Assembly (NCBI GenBank): GCA_025992705.1 | Contig: DAJPGJ010000001.1 | Location: forward strand, 930,001 to 994,000 | Source: Coriobacteriaceae bacterium | GTDB taxonomy: Bacteria; Actinomycetota; Coriobacteriia; Coriobacteriales; QAMH01 | Direction: 5' to 3' | DNA length: 64,000 nt | Part shown: one piece after another, positions 61,869 through 64,000 of the stretch | How the letters are laid out: every line of letters starts with the position of its first letter | Position numbering within the stretch: the stretch's first letter is position 1 | Position numbers and translations under genes: made by a program | Notes under the pieces: model-generated | The model's database searches: none | What the model was told of the DNA's origin: nothing | The model's input: only the letters and a program-made list of their open reading frames with translations

Positions 61869-63224
61869 TTAACGTGGCGCAATCTCCCTGGCTTCGGTGA
61901 CAATCGTCTTCGTGTCTTTGTCGAAGCTCTTGATGGCATAAAGCGTGAAGTGCTCGTCTGTGCGCGTGAGCGCGTATCCCTGCAGTCCCGTCGTCTTGCT
62001 GTACGCCGCCGACATGCCGCCATCGATGCAGATGACGCGGCCGCCCGCCTTAACGGGATTCTCGCCGTCCTTTGCCTTGACCGGCACGTGACCGCAGATG
62101 ATGCGGGCGTGAGCGGGGTCGAGCCCGAAATCCTCGAAGATGCGCTCGTACGGCTCTGCCTCGTCAAGTAGCAGGTAGAAGGCGTTCTTGACCTCCTTGC
62201 GCGCCGTCTTGTCCTTGCAGAGGTAGATCTCGAAGGTCGCCATCTTGCTCTTGGCGAAAAGCGGTGAGCCCGGTCCGAGCCACAGATACCAGATGAGGTC
62301 GCGGCCTTTCTCGCGCATGGCCTCGTCATCGGACTCGAAAGCCGTGCGCACCCATTTCTGCGCCTCATCGTAGAGACTTTTGCCCTTGCAGGTTACTCCG
62401 AAGATGTCGACCTCCTTGAGGGTGCCATCGTCGTTGAGCGGCACGCAGGCATGCGCAAGCAAATTGCCGTCGCAAATCTTGTACAGGCTTCCGTGCTCGA
62501 AGAGGAAGCGAATGTGCCGCGCGAGCTTTTCGCAGCCGGTGAATGCGTCCACGAGGTAGTCCATGACGGCCTGCTCCTCATCGGTGAGCTTATACGGGTC
62601 ATCGCGGTCGACGGTGGGAAAGTAGATGTCGGTGAGTTCGTAGGTCACGCCATCGACGACGACGGTCTTGGCGTCGTAATCGATGAGATGCAGAAGCTTC
62701 CTATCTTCGAGCCCAAAACTGGGATACTTGTCTATGAGCGCCGCCTCGACCTTGAACTGCAGAACTGCCATTGCCTTTTGGATCTTGACGTTCATTTCGA
62801 GTTCCGCGTCAGTGAGCCCGGGGTTTGACTTGAGCGCGAATGCGTCGCAGGGGTCATCCGCATAGGCGGTGAGCGCGAACGTCGCCAGGGGTTCCAGATT
62901 GATTCCGTATGAACTAGTCAAGATGTCTAGATTACCATAGCGTGCACAGTTACGCACAACATGGGCAATGCAACCAGGCTGCCCGAGCGCAGCACCCATC
63001 CACACCACATCATGGTTGCCCCATTGGATGTCGGCATCAGGATAGGCCATGAGCAGATCGATAATCTTGTCCGGGGCGGGACCGCGATCGTAGATGTCGC
63101 CGACGAGATGAGCCCAGCGCAGGTCATCGCGCCAGCCATCGAGCAGATAGGCGAAGGTATCGAATTCGCCGTGAACGTCCGAGAGGTAGAGTACGCAATT
63201 GCTCTGCGCATCGCTGTGTGTCAT
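61869..63224 (-). CDS. fbp: Fructose-1,6-bisphosphatase class III, compact form
   Basis: A 451-aa metallophosphatase: LYLSDVHGEFDTFAYLL, HLVGDIYDRGPAPDKIIDLLMAYPDADIQWGNHDVVWMGAALG (metal ligands), RHIRFLFEHGSLYKICDGNLLAHACVPL and IICGHVPVKAKDGENPVKAGGRVICIDGGMSAAYSKTTG. This is the Firmicutes-type FBPase of gluconeogenesis. Class III enzymes are usually 640-670 aa; this one lacks the N-terminal 60 or so residues and a long insert between SDVHGE and GDIYDRG. The ATG at 63224 has GAGGAG 6 bp upstream. The frame to 63368 has no homology and is rejected as extension. Confidence 0.9.
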   Translation of the reverse strand: MTHSDAQSNCVLYLSDVHGEFDTFAYLLDGWRDDLRWAHLVGDIYDRGPAPDKIIDLLMAYPDADIQWGNHDVVWMGAALGQPGCIAHVVRNCARYGNLDILTSSYGINLEPLATFALTAYADDPCDAFALKSNPGLTDAELEMNVKIQKAMAVLQFKVEAALIDKYPSFGLEDRKLLHLIDYDAKTVVVDGVTYELTDIYFPTVDRDDPYKLTDEEQAVMDYLVDAFTGCEKLARHIRFLFEHGSLYKICDGNLLAHACVPLNDDGTLKEVDIFGVTCKGKSLYDEAQKWVRTAFESDDEAMREKGRDLIWYLWLGPGSPLFAKSKMATFEIYLCKDKTARKEVKNAFYLLLDEAEPYERIFEDFGLDPAHARIICGHVPVKAKDGENPVKAGGRVICIDGGMSAAYSKTTGLQGYALTRTDEHFTLYAIKSFDKDTKTIVTEAREIAPR

Positions 63225-63291
63225 GACGAGCTCCTCGGGTCGAGTCTTTCGGTGTACAGGTCCATTGTACTGTTCGAAAAACGATGAGGAT

Positions 63292-63315
63292 GCCACGCGA
63301 ATCCGTTCGCGTGGG
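63292..63315. promoter_or_regulatory. Small hairpin in the fbp/mraZ divergent gap
   Basis: CCACGCGAA and TTCGCGTGG (about 63293-63314) form a 9-bp stem in the 5' leader of fbp. The whole 387-bp gap (63225-63611) is AT-rich for this genome. It holds this hairpin, the mraZ promoter and MraZ boxes, and several further ATGGG repeats (63447, 63463, 63472); I see no gene in it. Confidence 0.45.
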
Positions 63316-63494
63316 TATTTGGCCCAAATCATGCGAAATCCATAAAAATTTTTGGGGAAATGCCCCACCCCTCAAAGAGCCCACAAATGCGATTAGACAA
63401 AATGGCGAACACAACATCTTGTGCAGATTTCGATAATCTCCGGGGAATGGGAGGATATTTAGATGGGTCATATGGGGAGAAATGCCCATAATAG

Positions 63495-63525
63495 TGTTGT
63501 GAAGTGGGATGTGATGGGATATTAT
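63495..63525 (+). promoter_or_regulatory. mraZ promoter with MraZ boxes
   Basis: TTGTGA (63497-63502), a 17-bp spacer and TATTAT (63520-63525) make a good promoter. Within it TGGGA (63505-63509) and TGGGA (63515-63519) are spaced by five bases, with a degenerate TGTTG at 63495, which matches the TGGGN-N5 repeats bound by MraZ in other bacteria. Binding between -35 and -10 would give autorepression. Confidence 0.7.
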
Positions 63526-63611
63526 TCTCGCTGCGACCCTCCAAGAAACGTAGAAATCAAACATAGCCAGGAGGGTCGCCAAATTTTCGGGACGGCGAGG
63601 GATGTGACGAA

Positions 63612-64000
63612 ATGCGCTTCCGCGGTGAATATCAACATAGCGTTGATAACAAGGGCCGCGTTTCCCTGCCGGCTAAGTTCCGTAAGGCCCTGCCAGATGA
63701 GGTGACGATCGTTCCGGTCGCCAATGCGGATTTTGGCAAGGCGTTGTACGTCTTTTCAGATGAAGCGTACGACGAGTGGATGGATTCGTTCTTCGATAGC
63801 GAAGAGGGGGGCTATAACCCGCGCAGCAAGAAGCACATCGCTTTGCACAAGTATCTCAACTCGAGTGCGGAGTCGGTTGCTGTCGATGCCGCTGGGCGTG
63901 TCAAACTCTCTCCGAAGCAGTGTGAAAAAGTCGGCATCGACAAAAACGTGACCATCATCGGCGAGGGCGATCATATCGAGATCTGGGATAGCCAGGCCCT
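63612..64000 (+). CDS. mraZ: Transcriptional regulator MraZ, 3' end outside window
   Basis: At least 129 residues: RFRGEYQHSVDNKGRVSLPAKFRKALP and, in the second half, HKYLNSSAESVAVDAAGRVKLSPKQCEKVGIDKNVTIIGEGDHIEIWD. These are the two AbrB-like SpoVT halves with the DxxGR motif in each (DNKGR, DAAGR). MraZ controls the division and cell-wall (dcw) cluster; rsmH/mraW and ftsL would be expected just beyond the window. ATG at 63612, GAGGG upstream at a long distance. Confidence 0.95.
   Translation, partial: MRFRGEYQHSVDNKGRVSLPAKFRKALPDEVTIVPVANADFGKALYVFSDEAYDEWMDSFFDSEEGGYNPRSKKHIALHKYLNSSAESVAVDAAGRVKLSPKQCEKVGIDKNVTIIGEGDHIEIWDSQA

Noticed and set aside
63225..63368. N-terminal extension of FBPase
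   Set aside because: No homology to class III FBPase N-termini and runs into the AT-rich promoter region; the ATG at 63224 has a good ribosome-binding site.

Overview
The window is a gene-dense, GC-rich, almost entirely housekeeping stretch of bacterial chromosome. Gene content, codon style (many GTG/TTG starts, GC-rich third positions) and cluster order fit a Gram-positive anaerobe of the class Coriobacteriia (Actinomycetota). Supporting signs are ThyX, class III fructose-1,6-bisphosphatase, PEP synthase with its DUF299 regulator, Rho with a basic N-terminal extension, and Firmicutes-like yloU-fakA and accC-asp23-nusB-xseB-dxs-tlyA-recN clusters. The genus cannot be fixed from the sequence alone.

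Layout. 0-3.2 kb: PEP synthase and its regulatory kinase/pyrophosphorylase. 3.4-10.1 kb: a small MGMT-family protein, then Asp23/YloU-fakA-fakB-recG-rsmD-coaD. 10.3-20.5 kb: a carboxyltransferase-BCCP fusion and biotin carboxylase at the head of asp23-nusB-xseB-dxs-tlyA-nadK-recN-tsaC. 20.7-22.9 kb: rpiB-glyA-comEB. 23.0-30.0 kb: the F1Fo ATP synthase operon; atpD carries a one-base frameshift as given. 30.1-32.2 kb (minus): rsmE-mtaB. 32.4-36.8 kb: transaldolase-like gene, rho, a deacetylase (minus) and rpmE. 36.9-41.7 kb: the only accessory-looking stretch (AraC, EamA, self-inhibited Fic, HEAT-like protein, P-loop/GNAT chimera, a 41-bp-period repeat array, an XRE regulator and a small ORF). 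41.8-46.8 kb: thyX, a DUF1385 protein and aroC-aroK-aroB-aroQ. 47.0-55.6 kb: pepP (minus), efp, then pyrH-frr-uppS-cdsA-dxr-rseP-ispG. 55.8-61.7 kb: trmO, tRNA-Arg(CCU), nat, a CmpB-like membrane protein and def-fmt-rsmB. 61.9-64.0 kb: fbp (minus) and, divergently, the start of mraZ, normally the first gene of the division/cell-wall cluster.

Metabolic reading: a pyruvate carboxylase-like pair, PEP synthase and FBPase point to gluconeogenesis and anaplerosis. dxs, dxr and ispG are three MEP-pathway enzymes, and uppS uses their products for the undecaprenyl lipid carrier. aroC/K/B/Q cover most of the shikimate pathway.

Most unusual observations: (1) a complete AccB-like protein fused behind a PycB/OadA carboxyltransferase, with a strong Shine-Dalgarno plus GTG still in frame at the junction; (2) two families of intergenic elements with a conserved core and unrelated but self-complementary arms; (3) a three-plus-one array of about 25-bp sites at exact 41-bp spacing; (4) mtaB with no canonical start codon; (5) the atpD frameshift; (6) a winged-helix-looking insertion in the RseP-type protease. 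No CRISPR array, rRNA, prophage or transposase gene was seen.
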